From contig SUVV01000003.1 of assembly GCA_015061805.1 (NCBI GenBank), positions 1 to 64,000 of the forward strand: DNA of 64,000 nt. Direction: 5' to 3'. The stretch comes from Lentisphaerota bacterium. Its GTDB lineage: Bacteria > Verrucomicrobiota > Lentisphaeria > Victivallales > Victivallaceae. The notes beneath the pieces are model-generated. The model was not told the DNA's origin. It was given only the letters and a program-made list of their open reading frames with translations, and made no database searches. The translations under genes were made by a program, and so were the position numbers. Shown here in pieces: positions 63,379 through 64,000 of this stretch (within the stretch, counting starts at the first letter, position 1; the number at the start of each line of letters is the position of its first letter).

Positions 63379-64000
63379 TTATTTTTTCTCCACGATTTTA
63401 TCTTGAACTTGCTTTGGAACCTTCTCAAAGTGCGCCGGCTCCATCGAATAAGAGGCACGGCCGCGGGAAAGCGAACGGATCGCCGTCGCATAACCGAACA
63501 TTTCGGCAAGCGGAACATTGGCGTTGACGCGGGTGAAACTGTTGTCGCCGGCATTGATTTCAGCAATGGCACCGCGACGACTGGTCAAGTCACCGATAAG
63601 GTCACCCATGTTTTCATCGGGGGTGGTAAGTTCGACCTTCATGATCGGCTCGAGGAGTTCGATACCAGCCTTCTTGGCGGCATCTTTGAACGCCATGGAA
63701 CCGGCGATCTTAAACGCCATTTCCGAGGAGTCGACCGGGTGATAGCTACCATCAACGATTTCAACCTTGAAGTCGATCACGGAGTAACCGGCGAGCACAC
63801 CGCTGGCGGCGGCTTCACGGATACCGTTTTCGATCGGCTTGATATATTCTTTGGGGATGTTACCGCCAACGACTTTGTTTTCAATGGTGATACCGGCACC
63901 GCGTTCCTGCGGGATCAGGTTGATGATACAGTGACCATACTGACCGCGGCCGCCGCTCTGACGGACGAACTTCATATCGGAAGTTGCCGGCTTGCAGATG
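63379..64000 (-). CDS. fusA: Elongation factor G, C-terminal part (cut by window end)
   Basis: About 207 residues cover domains IV and V of [23 protein letters not shown], then [20 protein letters not shown] and the domain V stretch [16 protein letters not shown] and [13 protein letters not shown]. The frame stays open past the right edge (residues read CKPATSD before the internal Met), so the N-terminal GTPase is outside the window. It is followed by rpsJ. Confidence 0.95.
   Translation of the reverse strand, partial: ICKPATSDMKFVRQSGGRGQYGHCIINLIPQERGAGITIENKVVGGNIPKEYIKPIENGIREAAASGVLAGYSVIDFKVEIVDGSYHPVDSSEMAFKIAGSMAFKDAAKKAGIELLEPIMKVELTTPDENMGDLIGDLTSRRGAIAEINAGDNSFTRVNANVPLAEMFGYATAIRSLSRGRASYSMEPAHFEKVPKQVQDKIVEKK

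Overview
The window has two parts. Positions 1 to about 33,365 hold a mobile genomic island next to a tRNA-Ala gene. The rest is ordinary chromosome with housekeeping genes. The organism is a Gram-negative-type (diderm) bacterium: it carries an MlaA-type outer-membrane lipid-transport lipoprotein, an AmiC-type amidase, several lipoproteins and a bacterial S10 ribosomal cluster. Gene style and the dispersed GIY-YIG repeat modules suggest the PVC group, possibly Lentisphaerota/Victivallales. That placement is an impression from the sequence and was not tested.

Island (about 71-32,866). The left end is the 3' end of tRNA-Ala(GGC). A 15-bp block covering the last tRNA bases, its downstream hairpin and a GIY-YIG nuclease module recurs at the right end, so 71-85 and 32,852-32,866 are candidate attL and attR. 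From the left come a large serine recombinase with a DUF2924 partner, a HARE-HTH-like protein, a minus-strand replication block (DUF3987 protein, AEP-like primase, unknown protein, island-encoded sigma factor) with an iteron-like candidate origin, and a hipBA toxin-antitoxin unit with three operators exactly 50 bp apart. Next is a tight operon of an HTH regulator, AddB-like Fe-S nuclease, AddA-like helicase-nuclease, DUF262/DUF1524 (GmrSD-like) protein and a small unknown protein, which looks like a defence system I cannot match to a named type. After it lies a run of short transcription units with a 16-fold W/LL/QPQFADKC repeat protein, ankyrin-like proteins, a ClpP paralogue with a tandem AAA+ ATPase, unknown proteins, a DNA/RNA ligase, a DUF932-like protein and an SF2 helicase. 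Seven copies of one promoter-like element (T-tract, A-tract, GTCATATA) precede most of these units; a natural hypothesis is that the island's own sigma factor reads them.

Chromosome (about 33,300-64,000). In order: chagasin-like lipoprotein, dinB-rodA-purA (minus), a UPF0126/TRIC-like channel, transglutaminase and an unusual MlaA-hydrolase fusion, a secreted-type alpha/beta hydrolase, dgt plus a Ser/Thr kinase, a PHP-domain protein, a surface-polysaccharide-type cluster (nucleotidyltransferase-kinase fusion, HAD, glycosyltransferase-like), purT-amidase-thiD, a degenerate peptidase-like protein, trxB and a YgjP-like metallopeptidase, recD2, a secreted unknown, a metallophosphoesterase whose conserved N-terminus is interrupted by an in-frame TAG, and finally fusA-rpsJ-rplC-rplD-rplW-rplB-rpsS on the minus strand. 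The ribosomal cluster stops after rpsS at a strong hairpin, so the usual rest of the S10 operon does not follow.
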